A stretch of 64,000 nucleotides of DNA from Heterohyrax brucei (lineage: Eukaryota; Chordata; Mammalia; Hyracoidea; Procaviidae): NCBI GenBank assembly GCA_028571685.1, contig CM053140.1, positions 149,963,701 to 150,027,700 on the forward strand, in the 5' to 3' direction. This document shows positions 1 through 11,989 of the stretch, one piece after another (position 1 is the stretch's first letter; every line of letters starts with the position of its first letter). The position numbers were made by a program, and so were the translations under genes. The notes under the pieces were generated by a model, which ran no database searches, was not told where the DNA came from, and saw nothing but the letters and a program-made list of their open reading frames with translations.

Positions 1-580
1 AATTATCTGCTCTAACAGGTCTACTGTTCAACAATTCAAGAAATAACATCATCACAAATTATCGTACTTCACAAAGTAAACTGCAAGAGCTTCATTCTTT
101 GAAAATTATAATTTCAACCAATTATTGTTTACAATAACTATCAGTCTGTTATAGTGTATGAATAAATAAATGCTTGTAAACAATGAGCATTTGATCATTT
201 CCCTTGCTATTTAAATTTTATAAGTACATAAAATGTCTTCGATATATAACAACAAATGTTCTTCCCTTTAATGATAAACCCCTTTTCTATTTTTTCAAGC
301 TTTTGAAAGAAAATCTATTTGGAGTATGTATTGAGTCAAATTATTAAAAAGGGAGAAAAAAACTTTTCTTAGAGGAAGCTTAAGATTTTGAAGGGATTAT
401 TAATGCTAACAAATGTGGTACATTCGTTCAGCCATGGAATTTTTAACAGAATGACATAACAACATTCAAGAAAATTATTTGCACTAGCTGTGTTTATAAT
501 GGCAAATTTTTTGGCTCATAGATATATAATCATTCTTATTTTATCTTTTCTCTTATTATACAACTGAGAAAATAAAAATG
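1..580. other. Intron 1 sequence, no recognisable element
   Basis: AT-rich single-copy-looking DNA. I see no exon, RNA gene or clear repeat. COL11A1 exon 2 is not present here. Confidence 0.5.
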
Positions 581-584
581 AGAA

Positions 585-705
585 TAACTGTCATGCCCTA
601 AGGTGTGCCAGTCACAGAGTTAAGTTTTTCACATACATTGATTTTCATCACACTTGCAGGGTGTATGTTCTTATCGCCACTGTACAGATGTGGGAGCTGA
701 GCACT
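585..705 (+). repeat. Old MIR/L2-type remnant
   Basis: The stretch follows the ancient mammal-wide pattern gtgccag...gttaag...ttcacatac...tttcatcac...gtacagatg. It is highly diverged. Confidence 0.4.
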
Positions 706-1112
706 AGTGTACCAACTAAATAAATCTTGGAAGATAAATACTTATGAAATAAATGCAGGCAGTTCCCAGATTACAAGCAATTTCTATTCCTAAATCTCTT
801 TAAGTCAAAGCTGTACATAACTTGTGACAGTTATATATAGTTTATATCTAACCTCAAATGTTTGTCTCAGTATATAGCACACTGTATCTTTCTATGCATA
901 AAAAAAATTAAAGAAACACTTCCAGGTACACTAAAACAACTTTAACATAATAATACAGCAACAATATTTTGATGCACACTGCAAGCAGCATCTGCTATTA
1001 CAAATCATTGTACTTAACAGAAACTTTTAATATAACAGGCTTTATTGAGTTTGGTTCCTAACTGCAGGTTGTATATAAGTTAGATGTTTGTAACCCAAGG
1101 ACTGCCTACACA

Positions 1113-1274
1113 CAAAAACCAAACCTGCTGCCATCAGGTAGATTCCATGTCATAGCAACTCTATGCAACCGAGAAGAAATGCCGCTAAGGGTTTCCAGTA
1201 AGTGACTCATGGATTCAAACTGGTAACATTTTGGTTAGCAGCTGAGCTCTTCACTACTGTACCAGCAGGGCTCC
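1113..1274 (-). repeat. AfroSINE
   Basis: Reverse-oriented copy of the afrotherian tRNA-derived SINE. It runs from the tail (aaaaaccaaacc) through the diverged middle (agcaactctatgcaac) to the tRNA-like head, ending accagcagggctcc. The A/B-box region ttttggttagcagctgagctc is easily recognised. Confidence 0.85.
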
Positions 1275-1939
1275 AATGCACTAAAAGTTTCGTGAGACAA
1301 TTTCATGCCTGCTGTTTCTGTATTGCTTTAAATTAAACTCATAATATTACTGTGTATTAATTAGTCTAAAGCAGAATGTTTTAAAAGTGACTTTTTTTTC
1401 AGTGTTTATCTTCTTGTTCTGGAGCCATTCTCAGAAAAAAAACAGCTGAATAATATAAAGATTCCATGGTAGACATGAAGACAGCTATGGTCCCTATGAG
1501 TATCCTGTGAATTAAAGAGTACGGTCCATTGTCATGGTCACAGCAAGACACGCACAAATAGTTTATAAAATGGATCATAATTTTCCTTCTCTCCAGCCTT
1601 AACTTTCACATATCACCTGTCATCAAGCATAGAATTTACCATACTTATTTCTTCGAAACTAATGTGATAAAAACACACTCCACTCTACACGATTCAAAAT
1701 AAGGGTTCTATTTTTAAAACTTGACATTATGTTCTTTGTAGAGATATGTGGCATCCCATAAGAGTATTTTTTTAATTAAAATTAATTTTCCCAAAGACAA
1801 TAAAAATTAGAACATAAACATTTTTACTACATATATAATGTTACAAAAAAATCAATCAAGTCTTAAATTTGCTTACAATTGGACTGAATAAAAGTCACTT
1901 TGAAATTCTGCTTCGTATTTGATCTAATAATCATAAACC

Positions 1940-2118
1940 AAAAAAGAGAAAAAAAAAAAAACTAAACTCACTGCTGTTGAGTCCATGCCAACTAATAGCA
2001 ACCCTACAGAACAAAGGAGAACTGCCCCACAGAGTTACTTTGGAGCCTGGCAGATTTGAACTGCTGACCTTTTGGTTAGTAACTGTTGCACTTACCCACT
2101 GTGCCAGTAGGGGCTTCC
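1940..2118 (-). repeat. AfroSINE
   Basis: Reverse-oriented copy with an A-rich left end. It carries the conserved blocks agcaaccctacagaac, gaactgccccacagag and gaccttttggttag, and ends in gtgccagtaggggcttcc. Confidence 0.9.
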
Positions 2119-2198
2119 CTAGTAATCACAGTATTTAATAAGTCCTCATCTTGGCAATATGGATTCTATGTTTAGAGTCTGTGTGTGAGCAACATGCA

Positions 2199-2240
2199 TG
2201 TGCACACACACGCACGCACGCACACACACACACACACACC
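2199..2240 (+). repeat. (CA)n microsatellite
   Basis: CA dinucleotide array with interspersed CGCA units. Confidence 0.9.
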
Positions 2241-2495
2241 ATTCTTCATATCTGGTTAACTGTAACTCTTTGGAGATTACAAGCAAACAAAGATGACTTA
2301 ACTCTATACAGCTAAAAAAGTTAAATTCCTCTACTCAAAGAAGGTTTTAAAGAAACTCAATATTTTAACTGCTTCTTTGTTGCCAATACCAACACACTGT
2401 TGCCAACACAGATCATGAGTTCTCTGTTTCAAATGTATCCAACTCGACACAGTGTTTTGTTTGACAATAGTTTTCTGCCTTTTACTGTTGTCTGT

Positions 2496-2580
2496 TAACC
2501 AAACCAAAAACCAAATCCACTGTCTTGGAGTCATTTCCAACTCACAGCAACCTTATAGGCTGATTAAATGGGAGAACAGG
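2496..2580 (-). repeat. AfroSINE fragment
   Basis: Only the tail half is present: ccaaaaaccaaatccactg, then cttggagtcatttccaac and cagcaaccttatagg. The tRNA-like head is missing. Confidence 0.7.
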
Positions 2581-3233
2581 GTATCAGAGGCGACCGCATT
2601 ACCGCTACAATAACCATTTAACTGGTTTACATGCCATTCTAAATCTAGCCTGAGCAAGCTCCCAAAAATTCAAACATGAACATGTCATTCTGTGCAGTAA
2701 ATTCTTTCAGGGAACTCCACTGAGTTCCAGCAGATATCCACACATGTTGCATACATCATCACAATCTGAATACATGTTCCTCTCAGCCCCAACATGCTAC
2801 CTCAGCCCCATCCACACTCTCATTACTTGTTAACCCCTTCCTCTCTCAGTACTCGAGCCCTACTGAACTCCGACTTCCTAGAATCCAAGTCTTTCTTCTG
2901 CTTCTAGGGCTTCATAAATCCAGTTCCCACTGTCTGAAATATTAACTTCATCTTATCTGACAATTTCATGGCAAACAATCAATATTCTGTCTCTTCCAGA
3001 AAGCATGCCTTTATCTCCCAAAGCTGGGTTATATATGTTAATCTCTATCATAACACGTTTCATGTTGAGTTTTAATTATTTGCCTCTTCTTGATTTTTTC
3101 CAAAGTTAGAAAAGCACAGAAATATACAACACACATAAAACAAACACGACTATGTAAACACATACAGCCATATAACATGCTAGACAAAAACAAACACTAT
3201 TTATACATATATATATAGTATACACATATATAC

Positions 3234-3795
3234 AGGATCTGACAATTAAGTCTGAAAACTTAATTGCTCTATGTACTACATATCTCACTGCTGAATATCA
3301 CTATGGTCACCTTCAAAGTACTCCCCCAAGAAGCTATGCACCAACGCCAGCACTGAGCCCACCTTTCAAAGCAATTTTGGAACTCTTTTTAGAATGGTCA
3401 TTGTGCACAGTGACATGGTGGCAAGCTCACATACTTAATTGTATAGTTGTCTGTGAGGAAGTTTTTAGCCAGTAAACAAATAATTGTATTGAAACACCCT
3501 TCCTACTCACCTGATCTGGCCCACAATGACATTTTTCCTTACCCGAAGACTAAGGAAATATTGAAAGAAAGACAATTTTGATGACATTCAGGACATCAAG
3601 AGTAATACAACAACAAATCTGATGGCCATTCCAGAAAAGGAGCTCCAAAATTGCTGTGATGGGTGGACTAGGTGCTGGCTTCAGTGCGTAGCTTCCCAAG
3701 GAGATTACTTCACAGGCAACCATAGTGATATTAGCTATAAGGTAAGTAGCACTTTTCCTAGGATGAGCTCATGAACTTAACTGGCAGTCCTCATA
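3234..3795 (+). mobile_element. Fold-back mariner DNA transposon, defective
   Basis: The middle (about 3465-3590) encodes a broken transposase C-terminal part with the mariner signature YSPDLAHND, a form of the family's YSPDLAPxD catalytic block, followed by a PKTK stretch. The left arm (3234-3402) is the inverted, roughly 80% identical copy of the right arm (3621-3795). Shared blocks are aatatcactatggt, gaagctatgcacc and agcaattttgga. The N-terminal transposase half is absent. The element looks like two inverted copies of the 3' end around a short internal stretch. It cannot be autonomous. Confidence 0.75.
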
Positions 3796-3834
3796 TGCAT
3801 ATATATTTCATATATATAATATACATAAACAAAA

Positions 3835-3992
3835 TGGGACCCTGTTGGCACAGTCGTTAAGCATTTGGTAGCTAACCTGAAAGTCAGCAGTTCAAATCCA
3901 CCAGCCCTTCCTTGGGAACTCTATAGGGCAGTCCTACTCTTTCCTGTAAGTTCACTGTGAGGCAGAAATGACTGAATGGCAATAGGTATGAT
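3835..3992 (+). repeat. AfroSINE
   Basis: Forward copy starting gggaccctgttggcacagtc. The promoter-like blocks (gtcagcagttcaaatccacc) and the body ggaactctatagggcagtcc are present. The tail is diverged. It sits just right of the mariner element. Confidence 0.85.
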
Positions 3993-4394
3993 ACACACAT
4001 ATATACCCACACATACAGATATAATTTTTATTTCATTAGCTGTATAACGAGAAAAGGTGACAGTAAGAGTAATTACATACACATACATATATAGATATAG
4101 TTATATATGAAAACTCTTCTGGAGTTCATCTGATTCTCTACTCTTCAAATGAAAGTTTCTGAGAACCTAACATGTCTTTTCTGTTATATTTAATTGGCTT
4201 CTTGAACAACTTCAGCTTTCATGGACACATTTGGCTCCCGTCTTTGATCATTTCTCCCCACTGCCTTGAACATTTAAATGGATTACAAATCTACCACCTG
4301 ACAATGCTCTGAGCCCTTGTTCTCTAGCTAACTTCTCTTCTAACCATCTTCAGCCACACACTCCAGGAGCAGTAGAAAAGGGTAGTATTACATA

Positions 4395-4555
4395 GTATTG
4401 AGAGCCTAGGCTTCAAAGCCAGTCTGGCTCTGAGGCCCTCCTCTGCCAACAAGCACCATTGTAATTTCAACAGATGGCTTAACAATGCTGTGCCTCACTT
4501 TCTGCATCTGTAAAATGGGGATAATAAAAGTATTTAACTCAGCTGAGCTGGTAGA
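4395..4555 (+). repeat. MIR SINE
   Basis: Old mammal-wide SINE with the core ctgtgcctcactttctgcat followed by ctgtaaaatggggataata. Confidence 0.7.
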
Positions 4556-5526
4556 ACAAGAGCTTGGCAAGCAATGCCTCAGACTAAAATTGCTCTCCTT
4601 TCTATTTTTGTATAACCTGTGAGATAGGAATGACTTTTACATCTTTAAAAGCAGAAAGCAACTTAAGAAGAATATTTTGCGACATATGAAAGTTACATAA
4701 AATTTAATTTCAGTGACTTTAAATGAAGTTTTATTGGAACACAGTCAAACCTATTCATTTACCTATTGTCTACCATTGCTCTTGTACAAGGACCAAGTTG
4801 AATAACTGCTAAAGGAACCAACCATATGACCCACAAGGGTTAAGATACATCTATCTGGATCATTTAAGCTGAGAACTAAAGACAAATAGTAGGAGTTCAT
4901 TAGCAAAGAGGAGGGAGAAAGAAACAGCAAATACAGCAGCAGGGCTACAAGAAAGTATGGAGCTCAAGAAAATGAAAGCAGTCGTGCTTGCTGGTAAAAC
5001 ATCAGTGCTGATTAAATTCAGCTGTCCAAATTTCCCCCGGGTTCACCATGGCTCCTGTGAACAGCTGGAGAAAAATCTAAGTTCACTGCCACAAACACCA
5101 AGTGAACTTTTATACTCATTCCTATTCCCTCTTCCAATGTCCAAATTTTACCCTCCAGTTGAGGTCAACTGTTTTCCATCTCTGAAATGCACCATGCTTT
5201 CTCTATTGGAGATATCCTCTTCTCCTCTGCTCAACTGGCTAAGGACAAGTGATTGATTTTTTCAGCCCTAAACGGTTTTCAATTAGGTTATCAGAATGAA
5301 CTAGAGAGCTTTTAAAACAGAGGAGAGTTAAGTCCTTCCACAATTAATGAAGAATAATGACTAGAATAGGGAATAGGCATCCGTATCACAAATTTTACCC
5401 AGGTGAGTCTAACGTGCAATCAGAGTTGAAAGCTAGTGGACTGAGAACCTTCCATGTCAACCTAAGAATCACTTCCTCCAGGAGAGTTTCCTTACTCCTC
5501 CTAGACCGGGTTATATGGCCCTTCCC

Positions 5527-5598
5527 GACAACCCCACTGACAACCCCACTGATAACCCCACTGACAACCCCACTGATAACCCCACTGATAACCCCACA
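5527..5598 (+). repeat. 12-bp minisatellite, six units
   Basis: Six head-to-tail copies of GAyAACCCCACT (y = C or T) with the C/T position varying between units and one final-base change. It lies in unique intronic DNA. As 12 is a multiple of three, open frames pass through it on both strands, but there is no sign that they are coding. Confidence 0.9.
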
Positions 5599-5769
5599 CG
5601 CCACAGCAACTGCTAGCTTAACTGTTTCCTTCTCACTCTGCTTTGTATTCTCTCAGACACAGTACCACGGACAATTCCATAACCTATGGTCATGATTTCC
5701 CTGTGGCATACTCACGCTATGCAATATGTCTTTCTCATTCTTATTTTTTTATACATGCAAAGCTTTAAA

Positions 5770-5920
5770 TTATTCACATCTGCCCCTCCTGACAGACTGT
5801 AAACTGTATGATAGCAAATGTCAGCACTATTGATGTCCATTTTTGTATTCTCAAGATCTAACCTAGTGTCTGGCACATAGTAAACAATCAGAAGAGACAC
5901 TTTTAATGAATGAATGAAAA
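5770..5920 (+). repeat. L2-type LINE 3' end
   Basis: The old LINE-2 tail pattern is visible: gactgtaaactgtatg, then gtgtctggcacatagtaaac and the closing aatgaatgaatgaa. Confidence 0.65.
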
Positions 5921-6209
5921 GCTGTATCCTACTTTTCAGCTGGAGGCTCCTTCCTGTTAGCCTCAGAAAGCAAAGGAAGAGTGTTGGAAGTGGCCTGTAA
6001 CTGCATCTAGAAGAGCTAACCAAGTTGGTGGTGGTTAATGAGTCAGTCATGAGAAGAACACAAGTGCTTTCTAAAATAGATTTTTTCCTCACTTTAAAAT
6101 TCACTTATGCTTACCTTTCCCTTGTATCACAGACCATACATGATACATAACTACTATGGAACAAAATAAAAAATAAAACAGGGAAAATGTTAAAAACCAT
6201 CTTCTACAC

Positions 6210-6712
6210 AGTTGTGAAATAGTTTACTACTCCAGATGTCACTTTAAAAACCAGTGTGCCAGGCTCAAGCTCAGGTGTTTTCAATTGTCTCATATGGATG
6301 CAAAAGCTGGACAAAGAATGAAGAAGGCCAGAGAAAAACTGACACCTTTGATTTACAGTGCTGGCAAAGAATACTGAATATACCACGGGCTGCCAGAAGA
6401 ATGAACCAATCTGCCTTGGAGCAAGTACAGCTGGAAAACTCCTTAGAAGCAAGGATGGTGAAACTCTGTCCCACATACTTCGAACACATTATCAGGCAAA
6501 ATCCCTGGAAAAGGATATCCTGCTTGGTAGAGGAGAGGATCAGTGACCAGGAGGAAGGCCTTCAACCCGCCAGCCTGCAACAATGGCTGCAACCGCTAAC
6601 CCAAGCACAACAATGATGATGAAGATGGTGCAGGTTCAGGCTGTTTTGTTTTCCTACTGTACATAGGGTTGCTGTGAGTAGGAAGCTACTCAATCATACC
6701 TAAAAGCACAAC
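6210..6712 (+). repeat. RTE (BovB-like) LINE, 3' fragment
   Basis: This is the C-terminal end of an RTE reverse transcriptase ORF plus the 3' UTR. The translation includes SYGCKSWT, CWQRILNIP and MNQSALEQVQLENSLEARM, typical of the RTE-clade C-terminus, followed by frame decay. The 3' end reads tgtacatagggttgctgtga, which resembles the AfroSINE tail. It is 5'-truncated and dead. Confidence 0.85.
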
Positions 6713-6765
6713 TAGGTGAGTATGAAAAGCCGTGAGTACTAAGTGGTACGTGTGGTAATGAAATG

Positions 6766-7042
6766 TCGTTGTTAACAGCCGTCATCTCAGCCTCCAACTC
6801 AAGGTGGCGTTACAAACAATAGGACGGAACCATTACAACCCTCGGGAATTCACTGGTGGATTTCAGTAGCAATCATGAGGCCTTTCTTCCTAGTCCATGT
6901 TAATCCAGAAGCTCTGCTGAAACACGTTCTGCATCATAGCAACATGCAAGCCTCCGCTGACCGATGGTGACCACGCAGGAGTTACATTTTGTCTCCCACA
7001 TGGAAGGCAAAAATGTTACCACAGATCCATCGCTGCCTCCAT
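6766..7042 (-). repeat. tRNA-Gly-like SINE with RTE-type tail
   Basis: The right end (about 6975-7042) resembles the reverse complement of a diverged tRNA-Gly (cccacatggaaggcaaaaatg...ttaccaca). The middle has ggcctttcttcctagtcca and catcatagcaacatgcaagc. The left end starts gttgttaacagccgtc, like the RTE/AfroSINE 3' tail. It therefore looks like a composite SINE of a second family, inserted in reverse. Confidence 0.55.
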
Positions 7043-7199
7043 GGTGGAATATAAGGCCAACAAAAGAGAAATATGAAGAAAAGTGACCAATTACCTAAAT
7101 TTAACTACAAATAATACTCTGATATACTTTGAAATCTTAACAGCTCATAATAAATAGCTGAAAACTCAGTTGATGGAAAAAGTAGACAATGATTAACAA

Positions 7200-7392
7200 T
7201 TCAGTGTCCATAGCTGGAACTAGTCAACTTCTAATCCCAGCCACATCTTATCTCTCTGACTTTGGGTAAGCTTTCTAAAACTTGGTTCCTTCAATGTAGC
7301 CTCATTTTGAAAATTACATGTGATAAAACATTTTAATCACCTAGGTCAGTGTCTAATACATAGTAAGCATTCAATAAGATTAGTAACTGAAA
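7200..7392 (+). repeat. MIR SINE
   Basis: A diverged copy with tctctgactttgggtaagc, then the low-similarity core and the 3' pattern gtctaatacatagtaagcat. Confidence 0.65.
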
Positions 7393-8910
7393 TTATTATT
7401 CCCTGAAAATTTTGACTATTCTGAGCCTCTCTGCTATTTCCAGTCAGCACTAACCATGTTTCTCCAGAGTAATAATTCACTTGGTGTTTATTACTCATTT
7501 TCCCCTGACTACCTTGGGGAAATGTTTTTGCATTAGAATACTGAATAGTTTTCTATTTCTGAAGCTATCTTAGACATCAACAATGGAAATTATGTACTGC
7601 TTAGAAGTTTCTACAACAGCATATGTTACTTTAGATACATTCAACCCCAGGAGGTTTCCCGGATCTTAGACAGCTTGATCAACCACATAGCTATCAAACT
7701 GATATTTTCATATTCACTGTTCCATTACCACTCTAAGATTAACACACTCACATCACAGCATTTTCCCATCTTCATTATCTTCTTCTTTGCATTGCACAGA
7801 TGCTGACACAACTATAGTTTAAGATACAAAAGCCCTGATGCAAATCATTTACAAAAAGTTCTAAAACCCAGTACTTTTAGAACATTTCCTCTGATACTAT
7901 CCTTCGTTAATTTCAAATACATGTATACCACATACCAAACCTGTATTACAAATAGGAAGTATTATGTAATGAAGCATACTGATTAAACTTCTCCCATTTT
8001 TGAAAAGGTAAGTCTGTATTTAAATGACTATAAGATGCAAATAATGTCATCAGAAATCATATAAATGTCCTATGGCTTAACACAACTCTTTATAGCTGAA
8101 ATTACCATACTTCCTGTTTGTATTAAGCAATCATATCTTCACAGGGAAAAAAAAGCACAAAATAGGAGAAATGGATTCCTTAATCTTAAAATTAATAAAT
8201 TGTAAGATTACATAAGGTGTCCCCTGAATATTTACCTTAAATGTTCATGGACATGAGAAGTGTTCTATAATGCTATTTAGAGTCATCTTTCATAATATGT
8301 TCTACAATCATCTTAAATTCTCCACTGCTAGTAAGACAATACTTTCCTATAAGAAAATATATTCTCCTAAAGGAAATATGTGTATGATAAAAGAAATGCA
8401 AACATCTCAAATCCAAAATTTGAGTGGCATGAGTATTTTATCTTTAGCATCAAATTGAGAATGGCATGAAAAAATAACACAATAACCTATAGTTTTTGGA
8501 AACATACAGTTAATTTCATCAAACTAAGTACTTAATAGATCTGTTGGTATTACATTTTTACAGAGCAGAAAACTGATAATTTACTGTAACTATGCCTTCT
8601 TGTAATTCTATGAAAATGTCAACTTTTTAATAATTTAATTGTACAATGAAATCAATAATTAGATTTAAAAAATATATAGTGAAATACAAATGGGATTAAT
8701 GGAAAAAGATATAACCTTCATCAAAATCAACTGTATTCTCATCCCGCCACTGACTGTTTATTATTCCCTTTCTGACCTACACAAGGAAGCAAAATCTGTC
8801 AGCTCCAGGGCCCTGGATTTAGATTTCAGTGAGGAACACCAAATACATCTGTGCATGTGTGTACATGTCCTGGACAACATCAAATCTGTAACTTTTATTT
8901 CCTAAGTTTT
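7393..8910. other. Intron 1 sequence, nothing recognised
   Basis: AT-rich DNA with no clear repeat or exon. Short open frames here have no family signature. Confidence 0.5.
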
Positions 8911-8911
8911 C

Positions 8912-9277
8912 ATTAGAATTACAGTGTTGATGAAGAATATTGACTACATCAAGGACTAGCAGAAGAACAAACGACTCTGTCTTAAAAAGCACAGACAGAA
9001 TGCTCGTTAGAAACAAGGGCGGCGAGACTTCATCTCACATACTTTGGACATGTTATCAGGATGAACCAGTCCGTAGAGAAGGATATCATGCTTGGTAAAG
9101 GGTCAGCGGAAAAGAGGAAGATTCCCAATGAGATGTATTGAAAGAGTGGCTGCAAAACAATGGGTTCAAGCATCACAAGGATTGTGAGGATGGTGCAGAA
9201 CTGGACAGTTACATTCTGCTACACACAGAGTTGTTACGAATAACAACTCAAGGTCACCTAAAAGCAGTAACAACAGG
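8912..9277 (+). repeat. RTE (BovB-like) LINE, 3' fragment
   Basis: A second RTE 3' piece. It shows catactttggacatgttatc, aaggatatcatgcttggtaa and agcggaaaagaggaaga, and ends caacaacagg. The frame is broken by stops and indels. Confidence 0.85.
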
Positions 9278-9364
9278 TTTTTAGCAGGGCTATTTCCTAC
9301 GTACATTGTAACTACACACACCTTCTACATTATTGCTCAGTTATATCAGAGTAACAAAGTAGAA

Positions 9365-9530
9365 ATGCCTAATGCCATTTCCACACAAGATCTCAGCTGC
9401 TAACTCAACGTCAGCAGTCTACATCCAACAACTGCTCTTTGGAAATTCAACAAGGCAGTTCTACTCCATCCTATATAGTCACAACGAACTGGAATCAATG
9501 TGGTGGCAACAAATTTGGGTTTTCATTGCT
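9365..9530 (+). repeat. AfroSINE, diverged
   Basis: Forward copy with a degraded head, then ctgctaactcaacgtcagca, ctctttggaaattcaacaag, ggcagttctactccatccta and the tail aactggaatcaatg. Confidence 0.75.
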
Positions 9531-9879
9531 GCTGTTTTGCAATCTCTTAAAACAGCTGGATCAATGGCCACTGTGCAGTGTGCATCAAACAAGTAAAATG
9601 TTTTCTGCAAGGGACTTGGCCAAGTCACATTATGTCTAATCATGTACAATAAATTTAAACACTATGGAAATTATTTGTATAAATATGGCATAAGGGCTAC
9701 CCAAATAGTTTAAGGCCAAATTTGTACTCTAAAATTATTTTACAATCTCTGTAAAGCTTAAAACAAAGTATCCATTTTTATTTAAATAGTCCATTATTTT
9801 ATGCATGTCAAGTATTTAATTAACATTAAAAAGAAAAATAAAAGAATACAGGAAGGGTTAAGGATGTGAATTTTAATAT

Positions 9880-10270
9880 TAAGTAAGAAGAACCAGAAAG
9901 GTCTCAATGAGAAAATGATACATGAGCAAAGTCCTAAAAGCCATGAGGCTGGTTCTGTCCTGATATTTTGGGGGAACAGCATTCTAAACAATGAGAAGCA
10001 CAAGTGAAAAGAACCTGAGACTAGAGTTGGCCTAGCATGTAGAGGCAATAAATGTCTCCATCAAACAGAATAAAACAGGTCCAACAGATGATGCTGAGTC
10101 AACTCAATGGCAACAGGCTCGGTTTCCTTTGTAACAGATGAGATCAGAGAAGCAAGCATGAGAGAACATACAGGCAGACTGCAGGTCCTGTGAGATCACG
10201 TAAGGAGTCTGGATTTCACTCCAAGAGAAATGAAAAACCACTGAAAGATTTGGAACAGGAGAGTTGCATG
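9880..10270 (+). repeat. Ancient mammalian interspersed repeat, family not assigned
   Basis: The stretch follows a common ancient pattern in mammals: agcattctaaacaatgagaa, then gtaaggagtctggatttcac and ggaacaggagagttgcatga. A small AfroSINE-tail-like piece (gagtcaactcaatggcaaca) lies inside at about 10085-10125. Related pieces occur near 13.0 and 18.7 kb. Confidence 0.4.
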
Positions 10271-11399
10271 AAGCAACTTATCTTTCTGCCCATCACAGTG
10301 GCTACTGTGCTGAGAATAGACTATAGTGGCAATACGGCGGGATCAGAGAGAAGGTGAGACGAAATGACAATGAATCACATTTTCTTGGACTGAGAGAGAA
10401 GGTACTGTGGTCAGTTTCTGGATATATTCTGAAAAAGAAGAGCAGACAGGAGTTGTTGGCAGGTTGGATGTCAGGAAACAGGAGGAAAGCAGTCTTTAAG
10501 TTTTTTGCCCTAACATTATGACAGATTGTGTTGCCATCAACTGAGAGGAGGATGATAGCTGAGGAAGAGGTTTCAGGATGAGAGTCCTGCAGCTCAGCGG
10601 CAGGCATAACTAAGTTTGAAATGATTTAAGGAATCTCACCGGAAATGGTTGAAAAAGCAGTTGAACAAATCACTGTGGAGTTCAGGGGAATGATTTGGCT
10701 GGAATTAAAACTCTGGGAGTTGATAGCCTATCAACTTTAGTTAGAGCCATAACTGACTTAATTAATGGCATGGTTCTTTTAAATCTGCATTTGACATGAC
10801 TTCCCCTGAAAGAAATCTTTGACTTAAAAATGATGACACTCAACACTTCATTGTCTCAAATAAACAAAACAGAGCTCATGATCAAATATATTAATACTCA
10901 GAAACAAAAATTATTACAGTTTCTGTTCAAAAAACACTGTAATTTTAGTGATATCAAAGACAATTCCATAAGATTTAGAAATTTTAGATGATCCCTTAAT
11001 TTCATAACAGATTTTATAAATAACATAAACACATTTGTTAAACACATTCACTTATAAAAAAAATTATTCATTCATACATCTTGAAAGTTTATCATGAGTA
11101 AAGCTCCATATTGTGTGATTTAATTGTACTGATTACCACTCATAACCTCGTTACTTTATAGTATGCTAGCTGTAATGGAGAAAGTAGGATGATCCTAATT
11201 CCCTGATTCTTCATGACAGGATCCTATGGTTATAATCAAGTGAAACCAAGTGTAGACAGACATCAAAGTATGCACGACCTTTACTTTGTTTATTCCCGCA
11301 TACTGAATAAAACAGCTTCTCTGTACTTTAAAATTAGTCACATGGTTCCATGCTATGCAAAAAAACATAACCATATGATCTTGCATTATATAACTGATG

Positions 11400-11905
11400 G
11401 CCATTTCCCCAGCTTCGTCTCAAATTATATCTTCCACTACATTCATTATTTTCTAGCTACACTCCACTTCTTGAAGCCCCATTTTCAAATCCCTTTTGGT
11501 GTTATTCTCTTTTTTTGCCACAGCCTTGAGACATGCCACTGTCTTGAATGCACTTTCTTCCTCATTTCACTTTTATTCTTCTTTATTCATTTATTACTTT
11601 CTCAGGGAAGTCTTCTATGACTTCACTTATCTTGTTCGGCAGTGTCCCAGAATCATGCATCTCTCCTTCCAAGCATCTAGCATAGTAGTAGCTTTCCATT
11701 TAATTGTGTGACTATTTGATGGATGACTGTATCCTCAAGTAGATCATAGCTCAATAAGGCAAAATTATATCTAACTTTATCCAGTCTCTAATTAGAGTAT
11801 TTGTTGAATATGTAATTCAACAAACGAATCAATGAATGAATCTAGTCTCTAGCATGAACACATAGTAGAAATTTAATACTTATTTGTTGAACGAGCTAAA
11901 GAATG
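11400..11905 (+). repeat. L2-type LINE 3' part
   Basis: Pyrimidine-rich old LINE-2 sequence (aagtcttctatgacttcact) leading to the tail tatttgttgaatatg and cacatagtagaaatttaata. No intact frame. Confidence 0.5.
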
Positions 11906-11989
11906 ATTAGTATATTAACTTCTCACTGCAATTCCTTTAGTAACACACATACTCCATGAGAACAGACATCAGCATATTCTCTTTGTGTA

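Noticed and set aside
5527-5598. CRISPR-like array
   Set aside because: Units are 12 bp with no spacers; it is a minisatellite in vertebrate DNA.
5357-5695. 112-codon open frame with TTPLITPL repeats
   Set aside because: The repeat is just the 12-bp minisatellite read in frame, and the opposite strand is open for the same reason.
6975-7042. Possible tRNA gene
   Set aside because: It is diverged, lacks a plausible clover-leaf and is continuous with a SINE body.
11213-11711. Open frames of 71-135 codons
   Set aside because: Hydrophobic low-complexity translations of T-rich old L2-like DNA with no recognisable family.
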